Below, one piece after another: positions 1 through 7,548 of a stretch of DNA of 33,174 bases. The translations under genes and the position numbers were made by a program. Under the pieces are notes generated by a model. That model ran no database searches. It saw only the letters and a list, made by a program, of their open reading frames with translations, and had not been told where the DNA came from. The stretch spans positions 1 through 33,174 of the forward strand of contig NZ_SMMC01000186.1 in NCBI RefSeq assembly GCF_009711445.1, written 5' to 3'. Positions within the stretch are counted from its first letter, which is position 1. The number at the start of each line of letters is the position of its first letter. Origin of the DNA: Curvivirga aplysinae. GTDB taxonomy: Bacteria; Pseudomonadota; Alphaproteobacteria; UBA8366; Aestuariispiraceae.

Positions 1-52
1 TCAAATACTAATTTGGTGTCTCTTCGAATATCTGGATAAACTGAGATCCACA

Positions 53-1087
53 TTACATATTCCCGCCCAACTCTTTTCGAACGATTTCTGCGCCTGCACT
101 TAACGCATGAAGCTTTCCTCTTGCAATCTCACGAGACAAAGGAGCCATGCCACAATTTGTACAAGGATATAACTTATCTGCGTCAACATATTTCAAGGCT
201 TCTCGTAATGTATTCGCTACCTCTTCCGGTTTTTCAATAGCGTTTGTAGCGACATCAATAGCCCCAACCAAAACTTTCTTACCTCGAATAAGCTCAAGAA
301 GTTCAATTGGGACACGTGAGTTATGACATTCTAGTGAAATCATATCGATGTTAGACTTTTGAAGTTTTGGAAAAACTTCTTCATATTGTCGCCACTCTGA
401 CCCTAATGTCTTTTTCCAATCTGTGTTTGCCTTGATACCATATCCATAACAAATATGAACGACAGTCTCACACTTCAAACCCTCAATGGCACGTTCTAAT
501 GTGGCGATACCCCAGTTATTCACATCCTCAAAAAACACATTGAAAGCTGGTTCATCAAACTGAATGATATCCACGCCCGCAGCCTCTAATTCTTTTGCTT
601 CCTGATTGAGGATAGATGCAAATTCCCACGCAAGCTTTTCACGACTTTTATAATGATCATCATAAAGAGTATCGATCATGGTCATAGGTCCAGGTAGCGC
701 CCATTTTATAGGCTTATCTGTCTGCTGCCTTAAAAACTTCGCATCTTGGACAAATACAGGTTTTGAACGACTTACTGGACCCGTAACAGTTGGTACACTC
801 GCATCATAACGATCACGAATTCTCACTGTTTGGCGGTTTTCAAAATCAACACCATTTAGATGTTCGATAAAGGTAGTCACAAAATGCTGACGAGTTTGTT
901 CTCCATCACTCACGATATCAATACCTGCGAGATGTTGTTCTTGAAGCGAGACACGCAAAGCATCTCTTTTTCCATCTGCCAGTTCTTGATCATCAAGTTT
1001 CCACGGAGACCACAGTGTCTCTGGTTCCGCAAGCCAAGATGGCTTCGGCAAACTACCAGCAGTAGATGTAGGTAATAACGTTTTCAT
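53..1087 (-). CDS. mesD: MetE-core methionine synthase, MesD type
   Basis: This 344-residue protein corresponds to the catalytic C-terminal half of cobalamin-independent methionine synthase (MetE) and lacks the N-terminal folate-binding half. The zinc site is visible: an H-x-C pair in VVHICYGYG, a Glu in ISLECHNSR and a Cys near the C-terminus in YPCTNCGMAPL. The family-typical FDEPAF motif is present in the middle. Short MetE-core proteins next to a DUF1852 gene form the MesD class of folate-independent methionine synthases, which need their DUF1852 partner (MesX). It should therefore make methionine from homocysteine using a non-folate methyl donor. It lies 24 bp downstream of the DUF1852 gene in the same direction, in an apparent two-gene operon. 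Homology is clear; the MesD assignment rests on size and neighbour. Confidence 0.88.
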   Translation of the reverse strand: MKTLLPTSTAGSLPKPSWLAEPETLWSPWKLDDQELADGKRDALRVSLQEQHLAGIDIVSDGEQTRQHFVTTFIEHLNGVDFENRQTVRIRDRYDASVPTVTGPVSRSKPVFVQDAKFLRQQTDKPIKWALPGPMTMIDTLYDDHYKSREKLAWEFASILNQEAKELEAAGVDIIQFDEPAFNVFFEDVNNWGIATLERAIEGLKCETVVHICYGYGIKANTDWKKTLGSEWRQYEEVFPKLQKSNIDMISLECHNSRVPIELLELIRGKKVLVGAIDVATNAIEKPEEVANTLREALKYVDADKLYPCTNCGMAPLSREIARGKLHALSAGAEIVRKELGGNM

Positions 1088-1111
1088 AACAATGACTTTT
1101 CTTATATTTGT

Positions 1112-2089
1112 TTATAGAGTGTAACTTGCAGACCATTGTTCTAAAACAGTCTGATACGGCTTAATAAAATGTTCTTCAGCAAACTTTCCTTGCTCTTTTG
1201 CCAACTGGCTGCGCTCTCCCCGATCATAGACAATCTGGGTTAACGAGTGATCCCGATTCTTTAAACTTGGTTGGTAGCATTTTCCGGCAACTGCATTCGC
1301 ATTATATATCTCAGGGCGATATATCTTCTGAAATGTTTCCATAGTACTGATTGTACTAATGAGTTCCAAATTACTGTAATCATTCAATAAATCTCCAAAG
1401 AAATAGAATGCAAATGGAGCAACACTATTGGGCGGCATGAAATAGCGAACCTGCATCCCCATTTTTTTGAAATAATGCTCTGTTAGAGATGACTCATTAG
1501 GTAAATATTCAAAACCTATTACAGGATGATAATTTTCCGTTCGGTGATAGGTTTTATTGTCAGAAACACTCAGGCATATCACAGGCGTTTTTTTAAATGC
1601 CTCTCTATAAGCATTTGAATTGACGAAATATTTGAAGAGATTTCCATGAAGTTCCCCAAAATCATCAGGGACGCTAAATTTTGGTTTCTCTTTGTTATGG
1701 TCTAACAAAAGAATACTAAAGTCATAATCACGTACATAAGAGGAAAAGTTATTGCCAACAATACCTTCAATTCGCTCATTTGTTTTATGATCAAGAATAT
1801 CCGTTTTTAAAACCTCAATTGTGGGAAAGGCATTACCACTGCCCTCAACATCCATGTCGACGGATATAATTTCAAGCGCTACAGAATACCGATCTCCATT
1901 CGGATTATCCCAATGGGCCATGGCATTGAAACGATTATCAATCATGCGTAAGGCGTTGCGTAAGTTATCTTGACGACTTTCACCTCTCGCTAAGTTAGCA
2001 AAGTTAGTTGTAATACGAGTGTTTTCAGATGGTTGATAATTCTCATCGAAGACAATCTTTTTAATTGTAAAGGTAAAATCCTTGTTCAT
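1112..2089 (-). CDS. mesX: DUF1852 protein, MesX partner of MesD
   Basis: This 325-residue protein is recognised as the DUF1852 family, which occurs almost always beside a short MetE-like gene. It opens with MNKDFTFTIKKI and contains the family-typical segment TRITTNFANLARG near residues 25-38. In the studied cases DUF1852 (MesX) is needed for MesD to work, in an oxygen-dependent reaction; the chemistry is not evident from this sequence. It is the first gene of the mesX-mesD pair. The pair diverges from a LysR gene across about 150 bp that holds an inverted repeat, so it is probably activated by that regulator. No signal peptide or membrane segment is visible, so it should be cytoplasmic. Confidence 0.85.
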   Translation of the reverse strand: MNKDFTFTIKKIVFDENYQPSENTRITTNFANLARGESRQDNLRNALRMIDNRFNAMAHWDNPNGDRYSVALEIISVDMDVEGSGNAFPTIEVLKTDILDHKTNERIEGIVGNNFSSYVRDYDFSILLLDHNKEKPKFSVPDDFGELHGNLFKYFVNSNAYREAFKKTPVICLSVSDNKTYHRTENYHPVIGFEYLPNESSLTEHYFKKMGMQVRYFMPPNSVAPFAFYFFGDLLNDYSNLELISTISTMETFQKIYRPEIYNANAVAGKCYQPSLKNRDHSLTQIVYDRGERSQLAKEQGKFAEEHFIKPYQTVLEQWSASYTL

Positions 2090-2184
2090 AGCGACCTACT
2101 ACAAATATCCCAAAGTTAATAGTTAGACAGAACTCTTTTGTCTGAATACAAATCCTGAGAAAAATGAGTAATAGATGTTGTTAA

Positions 2185-2228
2185 TGAATAAAAATGATAA
2201 TAATTAATAAATACATTATTTTTATTCA
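2185..2228. promoter_or_regulatory. Inverted repeat in divergent mesX/LysR promoter region
   Basis: Exact 11-bp arms TGAATAAAAAT (2185-2195) and ATTTTTATTCA (2218-2228) are separated by 22 bp of AT-rich DNA. The repeat lies between the LysR start (2243) and the mesX start (2089), close to the LysR gene. MetR-type regulators bind TGAA-N5-TTCA-like sites, and the outer TGAA/TTCA ends of these arms fit loosely. It is a candidate site for activation of mesXD and autoregulation of the LysR gene. Confidence 0.45.
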
Positions 2229-2242
2229 TAAGTGAGCATAAT

Positions 2243-3124
2243 ATGCTTGAACGAACACATTTAAACATTCTACGCGAATTAGACCGATGCGGCACGCTAA
2301 CAGAAACCGCAGACAAACTATGTTTAACTCAATCGGCTTTAAGCCATACTATTAAGAAACTAGAGTTGCAAATCGGCACGCCAGTTTGGACAAAAGAAGG
2401 TCGGCAATTAATGCTAACGCCTGTAGGTCAATATCTCTTAAATATGGCAAATCGTATATTGCCTCAGTTTGAGCATGCAGAAAATTTAATGCGGCAATTT
2501 GCAGATGGTCAACGTGGTACCTTAAGGATTGGGATGGAATGCCATCCTTGTTATCGTTGGTTATTAACAGTTGTTTCTCCATACCTTTCTGATTGGCCTG
2601 ACGTTGATGTAGATGTGAAACAAGCCTTTCAATTCGGCGGTATGGCTGCTTTATTTGGCTACGACATAGATGTTCTCATTACACCTGATCCTCTTTTTCA
2701 AGCAGGTGTTACTTTCACACCCGTATTTGATTATGAGCAAGTTTTAGTAGTTTCAGCTAAACATCGACTTGCCAAGAATGAGTACATTGAAGCTCAAGAT
2801 TTGATTGATCAAATCCTAATCACCTACCCTGTAGAAGCGGATCGATTAGACATTTTTAATTCGTTTCTATTGCCTGCAAATTGCCGTCCGAAACAACACA
2901 AAACACTTGAAGCTACCGATATCATTATGGAAATGATTGCGGCTCAACGTGGGGTCGGAGCATTCCCATATTGGCTAGTTGAACAATATTCCCAGAAAAT
3001 TGATATAGTGCCTATTAGATTAGGCGAAACAGGCATTCATAAAAAAATCCATCTCGGCATCCGTGAAAATGATATGGATGTAGATTATATCAAAGGTTTC
3101 ATTAAAATGGCACAATCAAGCTGA
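2243..3124 (+). CDS. metR: LysR-family regulator, MetR-like
   Basis: This 293-residue LysR-type regulator has an N-terminal winged HTH at residues 1-60 (LTETADKLCLTQSALSHTIKKLE) and a periplasmic-binding-protein-like effector domain from about residue 90. The effector-domain opening (LRIGMECHPCYRWL) matches MetR, the homocysteine-responsive activator of methionine genes. It is transcribed away from mesX-mesD, the usual arrangement for a LysR activator and its target operon. The MetR call combines domain resemblance and context. Binding to the inverted repeat at 2185-2228 is inferred. Confidence 0.82.
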   Translation: MLERTHLNILRELDRCGTLTETADKLCLTQSALSHTIKKLELQIGTPVWTKEGRQLMLTPVGQYLLNMANRILPQFEHAENLMRQFADGQRGTLRIGMECHPCYRWLLTVVSPYLSDWPDVDVDVKQAFQFGGMAALFGYDIDVLITPDPLFQAGVTFTPVFDYEQVLVVSAKHRLAKNEYIEAQDLIDQILITYPVEADRLDIFNSFLLPANCRPKQHKTLEATDIIMEMIAAQRGVGAFPYWLVEQYSQKIDIVPIRLGETGIHKKIHLGIRENDMDVDYIKGFIKMAQSS

Positions 3125-3240
3125 AACGATACAAACGGTATCAAAAAATTTCCTATCATTGCATCGCTAATAGATAATGTATCTTTATGCTGAAGTAATT
3201 ATCTAGGAAACATTTTATGAGAAAATATCAAGAGAATAAA

Positions 3241-3288
3241 TGGTGCTCGGAGGCAGATTTGAACTGCCGACACGCGGATTTTCAATCC
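3241..3288 (-). tRNA. tRNA-Phe 3' fragment (prophage attachment site)
   Basis: Read on the minus strand, this 48-bp stretch is the 3' part of tRNA-Phe. It holds the anticodon loop TTGAAAA (anticodon GAA), the 3' anticodon strand TCCGC, variable loop GTGTC, a perfect T-arm (GGCAG-TTCAAAT-CTGCC), the 3' acceptor strand TCCGAGC, discriminator A and encoded CCA. Upstream of the loop the sequence no longer pairs (AGGGA where GCGGA would be needed), and no D-arm or 5' acceptor strand follows. This is the usual remnant left when a phage integrates into the 3' half of a tRNA gene. The intact tRNA-Phe should be at the other prophage end. Confidence 0.85.
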
Positions 3289-3315
3289 CTGTCTTTTTCT
3301 TTATAATCAACGCTC

Positions 3316-3381
3316 TGTAGACAGGTTACCACCTTTGTTCACGGTTAATGATATCAATGAGTTAGCTAAGTGGTGTCTACA
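3316..3381. repeat. Inverted TGTAGACA repeats beside att core
   Basis: TGTAGACA (3316-3323) recurs inverted as TGTCTACA (3374-3381), 28 bp and 86 bp inside the tRNA remnant. Similarity extends slightly beyond the cores (GTTACCACC after the first, GTGG before the second). Short repeats in both orientations beside a phage att core are where integrase arm-type sites are expected, but eight bases is short. The assignment is tentative. The rest of 3289-3509 shows no convincing gene. Confidence 0.3.
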
Positions 3382-3509
3382 AAAATGATAGATAAAGCTC
3401 ACTGATAACCTAATCGGCAACTAGCAAGGGCATGAGGAATGAAAGTAAATAAAAACTGCAGAGTATTGCCTCTATAAATAGAAAACTGACTCACAAATCA
3501 AAACGTAAT

Positions 3510-3704
3510 TTGGTAAATTTTACTGCGCAATCCGTTATGTTTCTTATTGGTGTAGCAATTTTATTTCACATTAATCCTACCCAAGTAACCATCAATGATG
3601 AGATCTCTTGGGGATGGTCACTTGCTGCAACCTTCGCATGGGCAGCGGTTATATGGTTATCAATGTCTCTTTTAATATCTTTATTTAAACGTTTCAGAGC
3701 TTAA
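3510..3704 (+). CDS. Small two-TM membrane protein (hypothetical)
   Basis: The reading frame gives 64 residues from a TTG at 3510; an in-frame ATG at 3534 would give 56. Two hydrophobic stretches are visible, roughly residues 8-20 and 38-60, followed by a basic end (KRFRA), consistent with an inner-membrane hairpin. No good Shine-Dalgarno precedes either start, which weakens the call. It sits just inside the att site and converges on another small membrane-protein gene at 3721-3876. No family is recognised. Its position suggests phage-edge cargo. Confidence 0.4.
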   Translation: MVNFTAQSVMFLIGVAILFHINPTQVTINDEISWGWSLAATFAWAAVIWLSMSLLISLFKRFRA

Positions 3705-3720
3705 TTTTAAAGATATTCGC

Positions 3721-3876
3721 TTACGACGAATTCTTTGGGTCATGATGTTCATCCTCATCATCAGATGAACCTGCCATTTTCGAAAACTCGGTAAATGGAT
3801 TCTTATGCAGTATCGCGTAAATAAACGCGAATGGGATACCAACAACGACTAAAATCAAAAAATAAAACGCTTCCAA
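3721..3876 (-). CDS. Small single-TM protein (hypothetical)
   Basis: This 51-codon frame starts at a TTG (3874-3876) preceded by a purine-rich GGGGAAGG. The N-terminus is one strong membrane segment (residues 3-23, AFYFLILVVVGIPFAFIYAI), followed by a short polar region and an acidic, His-containing tail (SSDDEDEHHDPKNSS). That composition looks like a genuine single-span protein with a cytoplasmic tail. It converges with the 3510-3704 gene, and the two stop codons are 16 bp apart. Function is unknown. Confidence 0.45.
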   Translation of the reverse strand: MEAFYFLILVVVGIPFAFIYAILHKNPFTEFSKMAGSSDDEDEHHDPKNSS

Positions 3877-4048
3877 AGAGCCTTCCCCATCGTTCTAAGT
3901 TTGGAATACATAAAGCATAAATGCCGTCTTCTAAAACACAAGATAATCTTAGCGTATAGATTTTAATTCAAATCCATACATTACTTGTTGGACACACCAT
4001 AAAATTGATTTAGTTTCATAAAAACAACAAACAAAGAAGATTGGCCAA

Positions 4049-4873
4049 ATGAATTTCATCCCAGGAAAACAATATAGAAGAAAAGAGATCCACAACGAGT
4101 TTGGAGGATCACGACAAGGCGGCATAGCAAACTGTGCGGCCCATCCTTTCATCTTCATCTTTACAGGTAAATCTGGCTCTGAGTTTGGGTACGATGACCA
4201 CTGGGATGATGATGGCCAATTTATCTACTGCGGGGAAGGTCAAACAGGTGACATGAAATTCCAACGTGGTAATCTTGCTATTCGTGATCATGCGCAACTA
4301 GGTAAAGATATTCACGTCTTCGAAACTCTCGGGAAAAGTAAGCCTGTTAGATATGTTGGTCAATTTGCCTGCACTGGATGGCACGAAGACACGATACCTG
4401 ACAAAAACAAAAATATGCGAAAAGGCCTCTTCTTTCACTTAATCCCAGTGAATGACTTAGTAGATACAGATGAAAGTGCAGTAGAAGAGATATCTCAATC
4501 ACTCATCACAACAAAAGATCTTAATGAGTTGAGAGATCTTGCAATCAGTAATGATGCTCAACCTGGTGCCTATAAATCTGTAGAAGGGCGAAAGAAGATT
4601 TATCTTCGCAGTGGCGCAGTTAAAGCCTATGTGCTGGCTCGAGCTCAAGGTAAATGTGAAGGATGTGGAGAAGATGCCCCATTCACCAATAAGAAGGGTG
4701 TTCCTTATCTTGAGCCACATCACACAAGGCGTCTCTCCGATGGTGGTCCAGACGATCCACGTTGGGTCGCTGCTTTGTGCCCTAACTGTCATAAGGAAGT
4801 GCACTACGGGAAGGATGGAGCAAACTACAATGCTTCGATAATAGAGAAATTATCTCAATTGGAAGCTGGCTAA
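4049..4873 (+). CDS. SRA-HNH endonuclease, ScoMcrA-like (type IV restriction)
   Basis: This 274-residue protein has two parts. Residues 1-135 match the SRA-like domain described in the Streptomyces coelicolor McrA group, with conserved stretches near NEFGGSRQGGIANCA, FTGKSG, GEGQTGDM and GNLAIRDH. Residues about 185-255 form an HNH nuclease with zinc cysteines C203/C206 and C244/C247, catalytic-site HH at 224-225 and a final H252. SRA domains read modified bases, so a DNase cutting methylated or otherwise modified DNA is the likely role. It stands alone on the plus strand near the att site, typical of prophage-borne defence cargo. No methylase is nearby, as expected for a type IV enzyme. The modification recognised cannot be told. 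Confidence 0.85.
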   Translation: MNFIPGKQYRRKEIHNEFGGSRQGGIANCAAHPFIFIFTGKSGSEFGYDDHWDDDGQFIYCGEGQTGDMKFQRGNLAIRDHAQLGKDIHVFETLGKSKPVRYVGQFACTGWHEDTIPDKNKNMRKGLFFHLIPVNDLVDTDESAVEEISQSLITTKDLNELRDLAISNDAQPGAYKSVEGRKKIYLRSGAVKAYVLARAQGKCEGCGEDAPFTNKKGVPYLEPHHTRRLSDGGPDDPRWVAALCPNCHKEVHYGKDGANYNASIIEKLSQLEAG

Positions 4874-4879
4874 TCCCCG

Positions 4880-5254
4880 CTACTCTGCTGCAGAACGAAA
4901 ACTAGATATCTCTTCCTCCAATGCCCGAATATCGACAAGAATATCGGACAATGAGTTAAACGTACTCACCCTCTTCTCATGCGCCATATAGCAATACGAA
5001 GTGATATATGGCCAGAAATGAGGATCGGATCTTTTTTGTAGTCCTGAATACAATATGATCAGAAGCTGAAGATAGTCTTGAGTATCATCTGTTTCATATC
5101 TCACAGATACCCTGGAAGCGCCTTGAGCTGTCCATACATCACTTACACATCTTATAGCTTTGCAGTTTAGCTTATCCGCCTGTTCTGCTAGCCAAGAATT
5201 AAACAAGTGATCTTCAAAATCTATAGGATATGTATTCACTAAAGTGCTTGTCAT
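4880..5254 (-). CDS. Hypothetical protein, 124 aa
   Basis: This soluble 124-residue protein converges on the HNH gene with only 6 bp between stop codons and diverges from the lipoprotein gene. It is rich in aromatic and acidic residues (for example the SDPHFWPYITSYCYMAH region, about residues 76-92) and ends in a short helical stretch (ALEEEISSF). No domain is recognised and no signal peptide is visible. A start of ATG ACA AGC with GGAG-like purines upstream is plausible. Its location between two cargo genes suggests accessory phage function, which cannot be specified. Confidence 0.6.
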   Translation of the reverse strand: MTSTLVNTYPIDFEDHLFNSWLAEQADKLNCKAIRCVSDVWTAQGASRVSVRYETDDTQDYLQLLIILYSGLQKRSDPHFWPYITSYCYMAHEKRVSTFNSLSDILVDIRALEEEISSFRSAAE

Positions 5255-5468
5255 TACGCGCTCCTCTTTGGAGAAACGTTATAACCTAACGAGAACATTT
5301 AGGATACAAGTACATATTCCTGTGATGGGAAAGTAAGCAGTTGTAAGATTTTATTTTTACAATTTTTCGGAAATTTTCTTTTTTGATTGCCTTCTCTCTA
5401 TTTTAGTTTTTTTTAAAGCGATTCCATGCAATAAACCATCACTTCAAATTATTTTTTTAGGGGAAATC

Positions 5469-5843
5469 ATGAAATACCTTTTATCCATTTTTCTAATTGC
5501 TGGATTAGCGGCTTGTCAGAAAACCACAGGCTCTATGTCTGATTATGATATTTCGCAAGAAACACTCATGGCGGCTTATGATAGTGATTTTTCAAGAAAA
5601 GAAGATAGAATTGGCTGGTCACAAGATGTTCAACTTGCTTGGTCACGAGGCGCATTAGCTAAAGCTTGTGGGCTAGAGTTTGATAAAGATTCGTATTTAA
5701 GCAAGTTGGAAAAAGAATTTCCCGAAATAGATCGTTTTACTCATGAATATAACGGTGTAGAATTTTATGCTAATTACTTCAAAAAATATGCTGCAGGTTT
5801 TTGCACAAAAGAACGTATGGATGAAGCTCAAACATATTTATAA
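5469..5843 (+). CDS. Small prophage lipoprotein
   Basis: The protein opens with MKYLLSIFLIAGLAAC, a classical lipoprotein signal peptide with lipobox L-A-A-C and lipidated Cys16. The mature part of about 108 residues is polar and probably helical, with no recognised domain. An AGGGG purine run lies a few bases before the ATG. It is transcribed on the plus strand, opposite to the neighbouring lysis genes, and is followed directly by its own intrinsic terminator. This is a typical moron: a self-contained unit that can be expressed in the lysogen. A surface or periplasmic role such as superinfection exclusion is possible but unproven. Confidence 0.75.
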   Translation: MKYLLSIFLIAGLAACQKTTGSMSDYDISQETLMAAYDSDFSRKEDRIGWSQDVQLAWSRGALAKACGLEFDKDSYLSKLEKEFPEIDRFTHEYNGVEFYANYFKKYAAGFCTKERMDEAQTYL

Positions 5844-5850
5844 ACAATTT

Positions 5851-5880
5851 ATGGGAGCTTAACGGCTCCCATTTTTCTTT
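5851..5880 (+). terminator. Intrinsic terminator of lipoprotein gene
   Basis: Stem ATGGGAGC (5851-5858) pairs with GCTCCCAT (5865-5872) around a 6-nt loop and runs into a T-rich tail. It starts 8 bp after the lipoprotein stop codon. About 70 bp of featureless AT-rich DNA separate it from the end of the convergent lysis operon. Confidence 0.85.
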
Positions 5881-5952
5881 ATACTCTCAACAAGCCCACC
5901 ACCAAAATAGAAACTCACAATAGACTAAATTACATAATTCTAAAATGGGAAA

Positions 5953-6414
5953 TTAGTCTTGAGACTCGCTTAGCTCCTGTTCTAGAGCTGTGATTTGTTT
6001 TTGAAACAGTAAATTGGTAGGTACATGAGAAAATACCCAATCCATAGTCAAGAATGCAAATCCTAGAAACACAGAAAATATAATGTATCTAATATAATTC
6101 ATGAACTCTTGCACTCTAGGATAGGAATCATAAAGGCATATTGAAGATGTTATAAAAGCTGCTATAGGAGCCGAATAAATCAGTAATAGTGAGCCCTCTA
6201 GCCATTTGTTGTAAACTATGAGTAAATTGTGCTCTTTACCCACAGCAGGCACATTGGTCAAAATAGCAATTAGAACCGCTCCTGCTCCTAACACAATATA
6301 ACCGCAAACCCTGAATATTTCCGCAGAATTGTTTTGTTTTTTAGTAGTCTCATCTGCTGTATCAGTGACACTCTTTGGCGACCATCTCTTGACGGAATAG
6401 GTGCGTCTCTTCAC
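5953..6414 (-). CDS. Three-TM membrane protein at end of lysis operon
   Basis: This 153-residue protein starts at GTG (6412-6414) behind a GGAAGGA Shine-Dalgarno. Three hydrophobic segments lie at about residues 35-54, 73-95 and 108-128, with a basic N-terminal tail and a short helical acidic C-terminus. It is the last gene of the minus-strand operon, 15 bp after the 3TM holin. Position and topology would suit a second holin, an antiholin or a superinfection-exclusion protein. No family is recognised, so the role is inference. Confidence 0.6.
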   Translation of the reverse strand: MKRRTYSVKRWSPKSVTDTADETTKKQNNSAEIFRVCGYIVLGAGAVLIAILTNVPAVGKEHNLLIVYNKWLEGSLLLIYSAPIAAFITSSICLYDSYPRVQEFMNYIRYIIFSVFLGFAFLTMDWVFSHVPTNLLFQKQITALEQELSESQD

Positions 6415-6429
6415 TAGCCAATCCTTCCC

Positions 6430-6807
6430 CTATTTTTTCCACAGGCTGATACCTTTCTCAGCCCCACGGCTGACAATATAACCACCGACACCGATCTTTA
6501 GCAATTCCCAAAGGTGGTCTGGCATAACCGCAGAAGCGACACCAAAAACAGGAGCAATTACATAGTTGTGAGCAACGATATATCCAAACAACACCATCAA
6601 CATAGGTCGCCAGTTTCGTTGTAACCAACTTTCACCTTTTGCCTCAGCGATCACAACAGAAGCTGCGGCTTTCTCAATTTCTGCGGCATGAGATAAAAGT
6701 GCGGTTTCAAGTTCAACCTTAACCTTGTCTCTCTCCACTTGATCAGGCAACACCCGATCCAGAACACTACCAATTAAAGGTGTTAATGCTGAAAGTAATG
6801 GGATCAT
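6430..6807 (-). CDS. 3TM-type holin
   Basis: This 125-residue protein matches the 3TM holin family named from gene transfer agents. The hallmark is SWLQRNWRPMLMVLFGY at about residues 60-76, preceded by an amphipathic region rich in Glu and Ala. Hydrophobic stretches fall near residues 1-16, 66-90 and 102-113. It should assemble in the inner membrane and open lesions that let the endolysin reach the wall. It lies between the endolysin gene upstream (9 bp) and a further membrane protein gene downstream. Family match plus context make this secure. Confidence 0.82.
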   Translation of the reverse strand: MIPLLSALTPLIGSVLDRVLPDQVERDKVKVELETALLSHAAEIEKAAASVVIAEAKGESWLQRNWRPMLMVLFGYIVAHNYVIAPVFGVASAVMPDHLWELLKIGVGGYIVSRGAEKGISLWKK

Positions 6808-6816
6808 AACAATCTC

Positions 6817-7254
6817 CTACTCTATATCATTGTAAAAAAGATGATGTCCAATATGAGCAACGGGGAACTTACCCTTTGCCCAATCAGGCGAAATAGATTT
6901 TGTGTGGTAATGTTTGGAGCCTTCTACCAGATCAATTATATCTTCAAAGCAACAACGATAAGCAATATCAAAGGCAGCTTTAAAATGCTGATCGCTTAAA
7001 TCGATTGCTAGAAGCTTTGGAAGATTTGGATCGTTCTTATTCCAACAAGAAAATTGCCACGGATCACGACAAACAGCCTCAACGGTATCATCTACAATGT
7101 CGTCATTCTCATCACGTGACCACCACTTAGGGTCACGCCAACGATTGAGAATAACACACGCTACAGCCATCATACCATCCGGTCCCTCACCCCGTGCCTC
7201 TGCCCAAATAGTACGGGCTAGGGTTTCAACATCTATCAGCCGTATAGTTTTCAT
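6817..7254 (-). CDS. Endolysin, SleB-like cell wall hydrolase
   Basis: This 145-residue protein is the cell wall hydrolase (Hydrolase_2, SleB catalytic) family. Residues 11-25 carry LARTIWAEARGEG with the likely catalytic Glu19. PWQFSCWN at 65-72 and KHYHT at 114-118 are the other family blocks. Such enzymes cleave peptidoglycan glycan strands. No signal peptide is seen, so release through the holin fits. The start overlaps the end of the upstream TM-coil gene by ATGA, and the holin gene follows 9 bp downstream, forming a lysis cassette. Confidence 0.88.
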   Translation of the reverse strand: MKTIRLIDVETLARTIWAEARGEGPDGMMAVACVILNRWRDPKWWSRDENDDIVDDTVEAVCRDPWQFSCWNKNDPNLPKLLAIDLSDQHFKAAFDIAYRCCFEDIIDLVEGSKHYHTKSISPDWAKGKFPVAHIGHHLFYNDIE

Positions 7255-7511
7255 TGCCGATCTCCTTCATTTAACTTGTCTTCAATCCGCAATAAATGAC
7301 CCGTGATGCGGTTCTCTACATCTTTAAGGTAAGAAATGCTCACATAGTCTTTTGCGACTTCCAGCTTGAAATCTGTTAATGCCTTATGGCTTTCATCCAA
7401 GCTGACTTTTTGATTCCACAACATCCAGAAAAGCCCTACGATTACAGGTATCTCAACAACCGTGATCCACCACCCCAATTCCACTGGTGCATTCTCCATA
7501 ATAAATTCCAT
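7251..7511 (-). CDS. TM plus coiled-coil protein in lysis cassette
   Basis: This 86-residue protein has one N-terminal membrane segment (about residues 14-33, containing WWITVVEIPVIVGLFWMLW) and then a helical, charged region likely to form a coiled coil. A second in-frame ATG five codons in is also possible. Its stop overlaps the endolysin start by ATGA. One TM helix followed by a coil resembles inner-membrane spanin subunits or small phage TM proteins of the lysis region. No outer-membrane spanin partner is recognised, so spanin is only a suggestion. Confidence 0.65.
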   Translation of the reverse strand: MEFIMENAPVELGWWITVVEIPVIVGLFWMLWNQKVSLDESHKALTDFKLEVAKDYVSISYLKDVENRITGHLLRIEDKLNEGDRQ

Positions 7512-7548
7512 CTCTCTCGCCTCACCCCCCGTAGTTGGTGAAAGCCAA

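Noticed and set aside
2116-2316. 66-codon minus-strand frame in the mesX/LysR intergenic region
   Set aside because: It overlaps the start of the LysR gene and the promoter region, has no ribosome site and no plausible protein features.
3125-3240. Terminator for the LysR gene
   Set aside because: GATAC-AAACG-GTATC after the stop is a short stem followed by A-rich, not T-rich, DNA on the plus strand; too weak to list.
3241-3333. Complete tRNA-Phe interrupted by an intron
   Set aside because: After the anticodon loop the 5' anticodon strand does not pair and no D-arm or 5' acceptor strand (GCTCGGA) follows, so it is a 3' remnant and not a split gene.
5341-5362. TTGTAA/TTACAA inverted repeat before the lipoprotein gene
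   Set aside because: Six-base arms in very AT-rich DNA are likely to occur by chance; no promoter could be assigned with confidence.
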